From Marasmius tenuissimus (Eukaryota > Basidiomycota > Agaricomycetes > Agaricales > Marasmiaceae), in the NCBI GenBank assembly GCA_029532415.1, contig JAQOTA010000015.1, positions 1,116,001 to 1,180,000 on the forward strand: DNA of 64,000 nt, given 5' to 3'. Of the stretch, positions 10,575 through 22,502 are shown piece by piece (the first letter of the stretch is position 1; every line of letters starts with the position of its first letter). A program made the translations under genes and the position numbers. Under the pieces are notes generated by a model. That model worked only from the letters and a program-made list of their open reading frames with translations, had not been told where the DNA came from and made no database searches.

Positions 10575-12104
10575 ATTAAGTGACTACACCAAAACATCTA
10601 CCTCGCAGTACTATGGCCTCGATGTTTAGATCATGATTTTGATGGTACTGGTGGGCTCCATAATCGGGCCATCCGAACATTGCTAGCGAGTTTAGGTAGC
10701 CTTTCGTCTAGACCATGGTAGCTACGAGAGCACTACCGAGGTGCAATAGGGATGTTGAATCAGCGCTATTCTGATCTATCTGGGTGCCAGCCTTGGGTCG
10801 AATGCGTGAGATTGAAACCGCGCGTCATGTGTTGTCATATTCGAGGACGTGACGTTGGTTATCGTCAACGATGGGACCGGGATACCCGGATACCGACTCA
10901 GAGGATCAAGGTAAGTACCTGGACTGGTAAAAACAAAAGCACAGACCTTAAGCTTGAGGATCGAGACAACTGATTTGAGGCTTGTTGAGGAGGAAGCTAT
11001 ACACGGCCGGGGACACTGAGGGCATTTTTCTGTCAAGTAGGACATGTCGTGGTGGTGTCAAGTGGGCCAGGACCAAGCCAAGTCCAAGCAATGGTTGTTG
11101 CACCTTGGGAGGACTTAGAGAATCTTTGTTTAATGGTTCATTTCAGGGTCAGACACACTTGACACCAACACATCATGCCCTACTTGACAGGCCCCCAGTG
11201 GGAATTGACATGTCGTAGAGGCCTATTGATTGCACCGCGCCAAGTCCGGGCGCTTCTTTTTTTTTCTTCTCGAACCGGTACCATCACGTTGACTCAGAGT
11301 CCCAGTCAGGTTTGCGACTCATTTGACAGTACGTCACATGTCACATGTCACACTTCGTCTCGAGTATTTCGTTTCCTAAATTTAGAGCCCCGCGAGCGAT
11401 GCATCTTTCTCGAGACACTACTGACACCAACTCACTTCAAAGCTTTATGTTAGAGACGACTCCTGAGTCACTGATTCTAAAGTTGAATACTATTGACTTG
11501 AGTGTTATCTTCTCATCTGGTACTAGGGGTATCGATATACCTTTTCATTCAGGCTTCGACTGGCATCAACGCGGAAAGACGGAACGGGAGTCGAGAGAAG
11601 GAGGTGTAATAGTTCCTCAGGTGGGTAGACTGAGCGTCTGGGCACGATATGCATATGGAACTCAAGCGAAGCGTACTGGAAGATCCTTGCTCTCGAAACT
11701 ATGTGTACGCCGTACGTCTTGAATACCCCTTGATACCTGCTCGGAATATTTGGTTGAATCGCGACGTCGTATCTTGAAACCCGCTGGCCGCCACCCTTTT
11801 CCGCTCGCTCCAAGCCTTTCTCATCTCGACCCTCGAGTGAAGGCTCCATCTGTTGATTATACGGCTCAGACTGCTTGAGTATTATTCTGAAGTGCGCGAT
11901 GATTCTCTGGCATTGCTGTTATAGTAATAGCAACATTGGGACTTGCACCGTTCGAGTAACCAAAAGTCCCATCAAGCATCTTGAGTCTTGACGTCGTCTC
12001 GACCAATCCAGTACTTGTAAGTGAAGTGATACTATCACTACCAATAAAAATTTTAAAGACCCAGAATCCGTATCGACAGGCTAACGTTCTTCAAGAATTG
12101 GTTT
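10575..12104. other. intergenic, no gene seen
   Basis: This is about 1.5 kb between P450-A and a P450 relic. Open frames are short and unmatched. A small tandem of GTCACAT occurs near 11331-11350. Nothing else is supported. Confidence 0.5.
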
Positions 12105-12190
12105 GTCTAGGTTATGCCGAAGAAAGATTTCACCAGCGTTTTCAGTCACATACCATGCCGGCACTCAAAGGGCGTCGTCAGACGTCACTT
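12105..12190 (+). pseudogene. relic of a P450 exon 5
   Basis: The stretch from about 12109 translates to a degraded RFHQRFQSHTMP, next to a CTAG acceptor-like sequence. It lines up base for base with exon 5 of P450-A, P450-B and P450-C (TFHQRFQPRVMP), with scattered substitutions, and continues into a shortened copy of the following IQRVA region. No neighbouring P450 exons are recognisable in the right places. This is therefore a fragment left from a further gene copy or from unequal exchange. Confidence 0.55.
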
Positions 12191-12234
12191 TGTAGCTCAG
12201 CTTACCTTCTAGTTTCCCAATTGTTACAGGGTGC

Positions 12235-12997
12235 AAGGTCCTGTGGGTGGTTACAGCGCTCGGACGAAAAGGTGGTAGTAGGCATTGAGGAGAATAAGGA
12301 TGACGGTACTTTCGCCTGGTAACCAATTTTGCTATTCTTATTACAGACTCTCACGATAACATTCGCTCCAGCTATACAATGGGAATGAGGAACTTAACGA
12401 TAGCTCCCACCCTCGTTCAATAGCCGCTAACAATCACGGCACGCGGCACTCTCCATACCACAGCGAGGGCTCCTCCAGCAATCCCCAAATCCCAATTCTT
12501 ACAGATCATCTTCGCCTCTAACGTCGTTCTGATGGTTCCCTTGCACGTCGATGCGACTCCCTGAAGTCTCGTTCGCATCGCGGGAACTTGGTGTGGCACG
12601 GCGCATCGATATCCCACTGCCGAGATAAAGAAAACACCGTCGCACATCACATTGACTCTTCTGACCCCATGTCCTCGTTACTTGTACAAAGGAAGACTTA
12701 TTTGCATGACGGTTACCAACCTGTGCTTCCATCGAGGCACCACCCATTCCACATCAAGTAAGTCAAAGCTATTTATTCGTACGTCTTGTATGAACTCTCA
12801 AACGCAGTCCCTGAGAGTATTCGCAGCTCGATCTGGTTTGTATTGCGAAACCGAGCGATTGTGACTTCTGGGATTTACTTCTGATGCAAGCCAGAAGACT
12901 GTTTGACGCAGCGGTTTCTCAGTACGGGTCTATCGTTCGGAAGCTATCAGTGTTCTCTGGTATAAATCGTCACCAGCCGGGGCTCTGGGTGTCTTTC
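12235..12997. promoter_or_regulatory. duplicated copy of the OYE/P450 divergent promoter, upstream of P450-B
   Basis: From about 12240 the sequence follows 7570-7720, for example the shared GCTCGGACG...GGTGGTAG and CAGCTA.ACAATGGGA.TG blocks, but no OYE gene lies to its left. Nearer the gene, the element around 12826-12862 (GATCTGGTTTG, then GCGAAACCGAGCGA) and TATAAA at 12961-12966 match the P450-A upstream region. The region therefore looks like a copy of a bidirectional promoter that kept only its P450 side. Confidence 0.5.
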
Positions 12998-15374
12998 ATG
13001 TACCTCATGGCACCTTTAGTCTCTTCCCAAATGATCGTAGCAGCCCTCTTCGCCGTTCTTGCCCTGTGCTCGCTCCTACGTCGGCGTCGTCACCCGCTTC
13101 CACTACCTCCAGGACCGAAGGGGCTCCCTCTGTTCGGTAATATGTGGGACCTCGCTCGAAGTCAGGATCATGTGTGGATACAATATTGGAAGTGGGCTCA
13201 AAGCTACGGGAGCGTCTTCCAACTGGAGGTTTTGGGACATCGAATCATCGTCCTCAACTCTCGGAAGGCGATGAATACGCTGCTTGACAAGAGGTCGTAT
13301 AACTATTCGGATCGGCCAGGTGTGTTGAGACTTCAACTTTCGACATCCAGGTAGCATGCGGCGAGTATTGACGCGGACGCCTCAGACATGCATATGTTCC
13401 TAGATAAGGAACTTGTGAGGTTTGTCCCTTGCGTAATGGCTCTGTGAATAAGAGATTGATTATTCGCTTGTGGCCTTCGGCGGGGATACTATCAGTGCGG
13501 AATGGGGATTTGTTGGTACGCCTCAGTCTCCCAACGTGTTTGCGTGCAATGACCTCACGTAACCTATCCTTACAGCATTTCGACATACGGACTGGTGGCG
13601 GTTTGTCTTGGAGCATTCACTTCTCGCAAGCCTTTGACATTAATGGCGTTGAGCCGTCTATGTAGGTTGCATCGAAGAACCTTCCATCAACATTTTCAAC
13701 CACGGGTCATGTCGGAATACCGCAGCATACAAAGAGTGGCGGCAGAGTCCCTAATGGACAAACTGACCACTTCTTCCGGTGATTTCATCAAGCACATTAA
13801 CTAGTCAGTGGGCTTTGATTGCGGAATGCTTTGGGCTTATTATTGGACGCTCTAGCTTCTCGGGATTCATCAGTCTCAAGATTGCCTATGGCTATACATT
13901 GCAAGAGAAAGACGACCCATATTTGGACTTGATTCTTGATGCTAAGAAGGGAATAGAAGAATCGTCTAACCATGGATTCTTTTGGGTCGACTACTTCTCT
14001 GTTTTGAAATACGTACCTGGTGTGTGGACGAGTTATCTTCTATACCCTTCACCTACTTCACATTCCCGTACGCAGCATGGTTTCCCGGGGCAAGATTCAA
14101 GAGAAAAGCCAAGGAATGGAACAAATTCAACCAGAAACTGAGAAACGACCCTTATCGCTGGGTCCAACGTGCCATTGTCAGTCGTTTTTCAAAATTGTGA
14201 TCACCAGCCTTACTTGAGGTCTCCTCCATAGGAAGAGGGAGCAGCCGATCCCTCGTTTTGTACTCGATCGATGGACAAGTTCTCTGCTTTGTCAGGGGAT
14301 AACTCAGCGATGGAAGATGTGATTAAGAACTGTGCTGCTAGTGTCTTCATCGGTGCCGAAATCCTGGCTCAATATTTTAGTCGATCTTGACACTGATATT
14401 TCACTATCTCAGGCGGGGTAGATACGGTATGGGCCGAACGGTGAACCAGGCAAATAGCATCGTTCTGACGTTCGATCATTTAGACCTCAACTGTGCTTAG
14501 TATCTTCGTACTGGCCATGGTGCTTCATCCTGAATTCCAGGTTCGAGCCCAGAAGGAAATCGACACTGTCATTGGCTTCGGCAGTCTTCCCGACTTCGAT
14601 GATCGTGATAAGTTGCCGTTTGTCAATACACTAATTGCAGAGACCTTGAGATGGCATCCTGTCGTACCTCTCGGTGAAGAAATTATCTCTCTCTCTCCAT
14701 TACTCCGCCGTAACCGCAGACATCTAGGTATAGCTCATCGAGCTTCAAATGACGACGAATACGAAGGCCATCTCATTCCAGCAGGTTAGCACGCTTCTGA
14801 TAAGCCCGTCCTGTGCTCACATTACGTTCCGTAGGAACAACAATCATTGCCAATGCCTGGTAGATAGCAAATTTACTTCAATAACACTGAAAGCTAAACG
14901 GAGATGCAGGGCAGTATTACACGACGAGAACCTCTATGGGCCCAATCCGATGGAATTCAATCCAGATAGATTCATGAAAAGCGAGGGAGAAGGTCCGCCT
15001 GACCCGGAGCTATTTGCCTTTGGCTTTGGACGAAGGTGCGAACTAGACCCGGGGCCCACACTTGGTTCCCATTTCCCTTTGCCCGATACTAATCTCTCGA
15101 GCTAGGATCTGTCCAGGCAGATATCTAGCAATGACCTCAATCTATTTAGCCGTGTCACATCTTCTCGCCACTTTCACTATCGCACGTTCACTCGACGATG
15201 CAGGGAACGAAATCGTCCCTGAGGCTGCCTTCTCAGATGGGGGAACGAGGTATGTAAAACTTCTTCCGTACGGTTTTATGTACTGGAAACGCTAAATGGC
15301 TTTTGTGCACGTTCTCTAGCCACCCGCTGCCGTTCAAATGCCGTTTCATCCCAAGAAATATTCACGCATCATAG
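12998..15374 (+). CDS. cytochrome P450 monooxygenase (P450-B)
   Basis: Fifteen exons, mostly of the same lengths as in P450-A, join to 511 residues: 12998-13319, 13386-13419, 13496-13515, 13576-13600, 13666-13803, 13856-14019, 14076-14176, 14232-14352, 14413-14426, 14484-14673, 14728-14784, 14835-14859, 14910-15035, 15106-15249, 15320-15374. Hallmarks are LPLPPGPKGLPLFGN, an I-helix reading GGVDTT (AGSETT in P450-A), ETLRW, FNPDRF and the heme loop FGFGRRICPGR. Exon 6 uses an acceptor about 9 nt further in than P450-A, losing three codons without a frameshift. The N-terminal anchor and proline hinge indicate an ER protein. The start could be 12998 or the in-frame ATG at 13007. It appears intact; its substrate is unknown. 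Confidence 0.9.
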
Positions 15375-16010
15375 AAACGAAACAGGCATCACACCCTAAT
15401 ACTCTATACGAGCCAATGATCCTGATGTTTGTACTTCAAGTCTGCGACTTAAATCTGCTGTGGTCAATGTACAGTACGGAATTTTGAATGATATTCACAT
15501 ACCCCGCTAGTTACAAGGCCCTTTTCAAGCTGGCTCATCCCTCGTGTCAAATGAGAACCTCACAGAGTGGAACAGCATATCTCGTGCATTGAGCTACTGG
15601 CCTCAGATCGAGAGAATTTATACATAGCGGGTCGGTTCGATGATCCACGAAAGCCTGAGTTTCCAAATATGTGGGCGCTAAATCGGGCTCCTGGCAGATT
15701 CCGGGATTTTCACACGCCTGTGGCTGGCTTCTGATGGCGGTGAATCGAGTGGGTCAAACAGGTCAAAGCTATTCCCCGGTAGGTCTAGCATAGCATGATC
15801 AAGTGCAGGCCCTGAAAACATCTTTAGCTCAATCGAGTTTGGATTGTGAAAACGAGCGGTTGCTCGGTAGCAGCTGGGCCCGGCGCCGGGCGTATGCCAG
15901 TTAATTGCGTTGTTTCTCTCCGCGAATGCCTCTGATTCGGTAACTATCATTGATATCTGCCATCTGCCAGTATTTATAGATGAGGGCTCTGTGTGTCTTC
16001 CCGTGCAGCC
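15375..16010. promoter_or_regulatory. intergenic region with P450-type upstream element
   Basis: Most of this spacer has no recognisable content. Near 15827-15870 it carries the block AATCGAGTTTGG...GAAAACGAGCGG that also precedes P450-A and P450-B. A TATTTATAG lies at about 15971-15979, at the position of the TATA boxes of the other two copies. Confidence 0.45.
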
Positions 16011-18406
16011 ATGGCATCATTAATCTCCTTCAAAGTAGTGATAGCGAGTCTCATCGGCTTTCTTGCTCTGTGTTCACTCCTGTGTCGGCGTCGACAGAAC
16101 CTTCCACCACCTCCGGGACCAAGGGGCTCCCCCTAGTCGGCAATATGTGGGGAGTCGCCACTGAATGCCAGGATCCCTTGTGGATTAGATATCGGAAATG
16201 GGCTCAAATATACGGGGATATCTTTCAACTAAGGGTTTTGGGACATCGAACTATCGTCCTGAACTCGCGAGAGGCAATGACCACCCTTCTTGAAAAAAGG
16301 TCGCATAACTATTCCGATCGACCAGGTAAGTGGGATTGTTGAGGTACTCAGATAGATTGCGGGGAGCTCAAGTATTAGAATTCAGATATGCATATGCTCA
16401 TGAATGAGGACCTCATGGGGTACGTCTTATATGTGATGATTCTCTGAATGCAGCATTTATCTGTCACCTGGGGGTCGACCGTGTTCTCCCAGTACGGAAT
16501 GGAGCATGCTCGGTACGCCTCAGTCTCAGCCGACGTGATTGCATGTACTGATACCACATCTCTTCCCAATGCAGCGTTTCGGTATACAGATTGGTGGCGG
16601 TTTGTCCTGAAGTTTGCACCTCGTACGCATTTGAGTACCAACACTGTCGTATCGTCTAGGCGACACCGGAAAGCCTTTCACCAACATTTCCAACCCCGAG
16701 TCATGCCAGAGTACTACGGCATTCAAAGGGTGGCATCCGAAGATCTCTTGATGGAAAAGCTAGCCACTTCCCTACATAATTTCATTGAGCACGTCAACAA
16801 GTGAGTTTTGAGGACCCGTTTGACCACGAGATTCCGGGGCTGATTATCGGTCACAGCTACTCGGGCTCTATCATTCTAAACACATATGGCTATACAATGC
16901 AAGAGAAAGAGGACCCATACTTCCGCTTGATTCTCGGCGCCGTAGAGGGCATAGAGCAAGGAGCTAGCCATGGACGCTTCTGGGTCGACTACCTTCCCAT
17001 TTTGAAGCATGTTCCTGCCACCTGGTGTGTGGACAAGCGGTCTTTTATACGACTCTATCCTCACTCACCCTACGGCTCTGTACGTAGCGTGGTTTCCCGG
17101 AGCAGGCTTCATGAGAAAAGCCAAGGAATGGAAAAGCTCTGTGAAGAAGTTGAGAGACGAACCTTGGAGCTGGGTTCAGCGTGTCGTTGTCAGTCAATTC
17201 AATACCCTGCAGGATTCCCAAATCCGGCCTGAGCCACTGTTGACGTCGCTCACACAGGAAGAAGGCACGGCCGACCCCTCGTTTTGCGCTCAAATGATCG
17301 AGAGGTTTTCGATAATTTCAGGTGGGGACTCAGTAATAGAGAACGTGATAAAAAATTGCGCCACTAGTACCTTTGCCGATGCGACGACTCTCGCTTGGTG
17401 CTCTGTTTGACTCAATATTGACTCCAATATTCTCAGCTGGCGCAGATACGGTAGGCGTCGGACAGAGTACATGGGAATGTACTAACGTTCTCAAGCACCC
17501 AGACTGCAATAGCACTTGTTTCTTTCATTCTGGCTATGGTGTGCTATCCGGGGTTTCAGGTCCGGGCCCAGAAGGAAATTGACGCCGTCGTTGTCCATGG
17601 GAAGCTGCCCGATTTCGATGATCGCGAGAAGTTACCTTTTGTCAGTGCCATTATTGCGGAGACCTTGAGGTGGAACCCGGTTACGCCGCTTGGTGAACAG
17701 ACTTGACACTCCGCTATGTTATTTGACCTTCAACACGCTTCTTTATGTGTGGCCCATCGAGCTTCGGACGACGACGAATACAGAGGGTATCGTATTCCAG
17801 CAGGTCAGCGTGCTTGTAGATAAGATCATTCGTCCGTGATTCCCGCTCATACCGTGCGACAGGAGCAACTATCATCGCCAATGCTTGGTAGATATCAATT
17901 TTCCTGGGCATACCACCGACGGCGGGAGCTAAACTAAGAACCAGGACAATTCTGCATGACGAGAGTCTCTATGGCTCTGATGCAATGGAGTTCAATCCTA
18001 ATAGATTCATAAGGAACAATGGGGAAGCTCCCCCTCACCCGGAGCTTTTTGCCTTTGCCTTTGGGCGAAGGTATGAATTCTGGGCCTGGTTTTCGCACTG
18101 ACCGTCCACTCTTCACCGCCTGGAGCTAACTACCTGGGCAGGATCTGTTCGGGGAGATACCTGGCAACGAGCTCGATCTATCTGGACACGTCGCGTCTTC
18201 TCGCCACTTTTATCATCGCACGTCCGCTTGACGACGCAGGAATGAAATTCCTGAGGTCAAGCTCACAGATGGGGTGGTGAGGTATGTAAAATTTCTTGCG
18301 CACTGTTGTCTTCCGAGGAGAAGCTCAGCAGATCTGATGTCCATTTTTTAGTCATCCGCTGCCGTTCAAATGCCGTTTCATCCCGAGAAATCCTCGCACG
18401 TTGTAA
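16011..18406 (+). pseudogene. cytochrome P450 pseudogene (P450-C)
   Basis: All fifteen exons of the neighbouring P450s can be traced, with sizes that mostly match, but several lesions break the gene. A one-base loss near 16118-16121 throws exon 1 into a stop at 16134-16136. The donor of exon 8 reads AT instead of GT at 17379-17380. The acceptor before exon 11 near 17745 has lost its AG. Exon 14 (18142-18281) is 4 nt shorter than in the paralogues, shifting frame before the end. The heme loop reads FAFGRRICSGR, with Ser for the usual Pro. ETLRW and AGADTT are still present, so the decay looks fairly recent. Sequencing error could explain one lesion but hardly four. Confidence 0.85.
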
Positions 18407-19078
18407 GAGCGACTCCCCAATTGTACAATGTCCAATTTCCGACTTCATGGCCCTAATGATATGTGGTACTCTGCTAGGGCCATGTAAATTACGAAACGAC
18501 TTTTGACCAAATTAGTCACTTAGTGGTCGTTTGATATAGAGTGTGGACATGTGTGGGCGTTGAATCGGGTCCGTTGCTTTTATAGTTTCGCACGCGGGGC
18601 TTCCGACCTTCTTACCGGGTCTCCCCGTAGGAAACACGGTCCTTATGGGAAGCGATGCAGATTAAATCGATTTATATCTACGAAGTACTAAGAGACACAG
18701 CTCAAATAGGCAAGAAACAAAATGAACGGCTAACGTTTGGAGAAAAGGGTTCATATGATACAGTGAGAATACAATTGAGCAAAAAAGCAAGACCGAAACA
18801 GACGGAACGAGGGGACAGCTTGAAGGTGTGGGAAATAGAAACATCCAAGAAACTAAGGAGGAAATGGGTAGACGATCGAAAGCACAAGTATGAGTAGTAA
18901 GGGGTAATTATAGGTTAAAGGAGGAAGCTGATAACATAGCATGGACGATACGATGATAACGAAACAAGAAAGATGTAGAAGCACACACGAATGGGATGAA
19001 AAAATGAAAGAGTAAGAGGTTAGTGTCTGATCGCGGAAGCTGAGGGGTGGGGAGAAGCAATCCACAGGTGGGACCCGT
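18407..19078. other. convergent spacer and 3' region
   Basis: This spacer lies between the P450-C remnant (+) and the GATA-finger gene (-). The part from about 18655 to 19010 is purine-rich and AT-rich on the plus strand, as expected for the long 3' untranslated end of the minus-strand gene. No coding signal is seen. Confidence 0.5.
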
Positions 19079-22000
19079 CTATTCGTCATCCAACTCATCA
19101 TCGTTCTCACTAGAGTCACCATGCATCGAATGCTTTTGCTGTTGTTGCTGATGGAGCTTGGTTTTGGGTGTAGAAGTGTTCGAATTGGGACGGCCCGTAT
19201 TCGCATTAGTACCACCCGCAGCACGCGCCTTCTCCCGGTCTCGTTTTTTAATCTGGTACAGGGGAGGTGAGGATCATATTTGGTGCGTGGAAGCAAAACA
19301 CGAACCATTTTGGCGTAGACCAGCCCACAAGCGTTACACAAGGTCCTTGGACCCATCGGCCCCCTTCTCCATTCCGGAGTACTGGTCGCTGCGCAGCCTA
19401 AACAGGTCTGTTGCTGGCCTGACGTAGAATGTCCCGTCGATCCCGTGGGAGTGCTACTCGTAGTGGTTGTGCTGGTGGTGGTGGTAGTCGTGGACATAAC
19501 TCCAACCATAGGCGTCGCGTCCTGTTGCGTCTGTTGCTGGGATTTCGGAGGAGACCGTGTCTGGGCTGCAGGAGAAGGATGAGAATTCGCATGCGCGTAC
19601 GAAGACCCCTGATTGTGATGGTTCGTTTCCTCCGGGTCATGGTTTTTCTACCCAAAAAAAGACAAAGAATGTAAAAAAAGAATTGAGCAGTTCGTATCGA
19701 GCACGAACGTAAACTAAACTCACCCTCTTCACCCCATGTGGATAACTTTGTGCCTGCGCCGTGTAAGCATTTCCGTTCCTCTCGCCACCACTGTGTGTAT
19801 CTCCCCATTGAGGATGACCGTTCTTAGGCGGCGAACTGATCCTCCCAAGACTAGTCAAAGTAGGGGCGATGGACGTCGGAGTGTGGAGAGGAGGCTGGGT
19901 CGGTGAAGTGGAACTTGCGCTTGCTGAGCTATGATTGGATGGTGGATTCCCCTGAGCTTGATTAGCGACACCATCTAACATCTGTGCGGCCATCGTGGCC
20001 GCATTGAGTAGCTGGTCTAATATCTCCGGCTGGGAAGCCACGCCATGCAGGTTTTCTTTGACGAACTGCATGTTCTTTGAGAGCTAGTGACGTTTTGTAC
20101 GAGTCAGGAACAGAGAAGAGAGACACAGGGAGTGGCAAAGAAAAACTCACCATCCTGAGATCTAGATCCAGAAGCATAGGGGTGGGAGTAGGCGTAGACT
20201 CATGGGCGGGTGCGTTCTCCACGTGCTGCTGCTGTTGAATTGAACCTCTATGTCCATGAATCGGGTAACCTAGTGGCTGAGCATGCTGTGGGGTCGGCGG
20301 TTGACTTTGGCTCTGATTATGATTATGGTTATGATTATGAGATTGTGACTGCGGAGGTGGACCATGAGGGTGGGAAATTGAGCTGCTAATCGGCATCGTC
20401 AGAATCGCACTTGGAGATAAAGTCTGTGCCTGCGTATGTTGAGACGAGCTACCCGAGTGCGAAGAAGATCCATATCCATGCCCGTGAGGGGCAGGGGGAT
20501 GGTTTAGGAGGTTCGAAGGGTGCGTGCTAGTCGGAGGAGAAGGATCGTGATGTTGGTGCTGTGGGGCAGTCGGTGTCGGTGGCTGAGGTGGTCCCGGCTG
20601 CTGAGAGTACTGAGGTTGGTGAGACTGGGAATGGGGATGAGACGGAGGAGGATGGGTTTGAGAGTGGTGAGTTGGAACTGAAGCCACGGACGGAGCATTC
20701 GAGTGCGAGTGTTGTACTGGCGGAGGCAATGTTCCATGATGTGATTGTGCCGGAGGGTGCGATTGGAGATGAGATTGAGAGTGCGAAGGGTGATGCAATG
20801 AAGATGAGGACGAAGGGGGTGGCAATGGTGGAACGACATGAGGATGAGAACCATGAGAACCGTAACTCCCGGAGCTTGACGGCGGAGGAGTGTGGTTGAT
20901 GAGCTTCCTGGGTGAAATCCCCGAAACGTCAGAGATAGAGGAAGAAAGGGACGAAGGAGCAGCGTGGCTGGTGGCAGTATTGCTGCTATTACGAGTGAGT
21001 TGCTGAGGTACGTGTACATTATGCTGGGGATAGATGTTACTGCCGTAGTTGCTTGGCGGCTGGCTTTGAATCTGACTTTGAGAGTGCTGGCTTGAAGAGT
21101 AATGTGCGGGAGGATGTTTCGGTGAAGCAGAAGTCAAAGTCCCCGTCGAAGCGTTAGAAGACGCGGAAGAAGGTGGCGGTAAAGAAGAAGCGGGCGAAGA
21201 CAGAGATCCAGACAGTGATGAATATGAGGACAAGCTCGAAGAAGAGCCTGAGGGCGGTGGCAATGTCGTGTGCTGGTGCGACGACGACGGCGGGGGATGA
21301 TGTAAAGATGAAGATGAAGACTGTGAATGATGAGAGGAGGGCGGTCCTACATGTGCATGGCTAGGTGGAGGAGGTTGAGGAGGAGGATGTGTATAGGCCG
21401 TTGGCGAAGAGCCTGTAGACGAAGACCAATGGTGTCCTATATGAGCTGGTACTACGTGCTGCGGTTGTGGTGCAGCATAGGATTGGTGTCCCCCCCGTTC
21501 ACTACTCCCGTGCGTAGGATGCCCACCTCGAATTTCCATGCTCCCTCGATGCTCCATTCCTGGGTGACCCCCACGGGAGTCGATTCCTTGATGACCACCG
21601 TGACCGTGTCCATGTCCAGGCCCCCCTCTGATGACTGCGTGCGTTCCGTGTCCCATCCCTTGTCCGACTGCAGGAGAAGCGTTACCGACATATCTTTGGT
21701 TACCTTGTGCCTGTGGTGGAACATCTGACATTACAGACAACGTCGGCGATGTTTCCGCCGGATTGAAAGGGCTCTGTGTAGGAAGCGGGGGCTGAATTGG
21801 ACGCGTCGGTTGTGGATGATGCTGAACTGGGGCGTGTTGAACATGGTGAGATTGGTGATGGGCCGGTGGTGGTGCGGGTCGGTTGGAATGATGAACAGGA
21901 TGGTGCGGAGGTTGCTGATGAGGGGCTTGCTGGTGAGCAGGGACTTGCTGATGATGAGAAGGTGCTGGAGGTTGATGATGGTACCCTGTATGGCCGTGAT

Positions 22001-22502
22001 TTTGGCTCACGCTACTCCCGTAGTTCGCCGTCGTCGCTGACCAACTTTCGTTGCCCGCCGTTGCCGTCGCTCCCGACCACTGTTGATGATGAGAATGCGC
22101 TTGCCGCTGCTGCTGCTGAGGAGGAGGTCCTGCGGCCGTTGCTGGTGGTGAAGGACCATAGGAATAATGTGTTGTCGGTGGATTCAAAGCATGATGACCT
22201 GTACTGTTCCCATATTGACCCTGTCCTGCATGCCCATGACCGTGCCCGTGACCATGGCCATGACCTCCAGGGCCCTGCGGCGAATGCAGAGACTGTTGCG
22301 ACGACATCGACGAGTTCGACCTCATCGTCCTCAACGGTGGAGGTGGATGCTGCTGAAGATGATGCTCCGCATAATGACCATGGCTTGATGCTGTCGGATG
22401 GTGATGGTGAGATTCATGATTCGAGCCAACAACACTGGCAGCATTGCTAGTCGAATAACCACCGTGATGACTGTGATGCATATACCGGCCGTCGGTTGCC
22501 AT
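19079..22502 (-). CDS. GATA-type zinc-finger transcription factor, low-complexity N-terminus
   Basis: Four exons (20151-22502, 19724-20083, 19306-19647, 19079-19252) give 1075 residues. Nearly the first 780 residues are His/Gln/Pro/Ser-rich low complexity. Exon 2 adds a short predicted helix (KNMQFVKENLHG to LLNAATMAAQMLDGVA) that may be an interaction region. A single GATA finger lies close to the C-terminus: CLGC, then 18 residues containing STPEWRRGPMGPRTL, then CNACGLVYAK, followed by the basic tail IKKRDREKARA. The 18-residue loop places it with the WC-2/NsdD-like fungal class rather than the 17-residue AreA class. No PAS domain is visible, which argues against a true WC-2. It should be nuclear and bind GATA-containing DNA. 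The target genes are unknown. Confidence 0.85.

Noticed and set aside
13804..13855. Possible broken intron 5 in P450-B
   Set aside because: The acceptor used by P450-A is changed, but a CTAG nine bases further on restores the frame with loss of three codons, so the gene stays open.
17021..17030. Extra 7 bases at the exon 6 end of P450-C read as a frameshift
   Set aside because: A GT two bases further on (donor at 17027) restores phase, so this difference alone need not break the gene.
21797..22450. A 217-codon open frame on the plus strand opposite the GATA gene
   Set aside because: It is the mirror of the His/Gln/Ser-rich coding repeats on the minus strand. Its composition (Asp/Val/Ala-rich) and lack of splice context mark it as a shadow.
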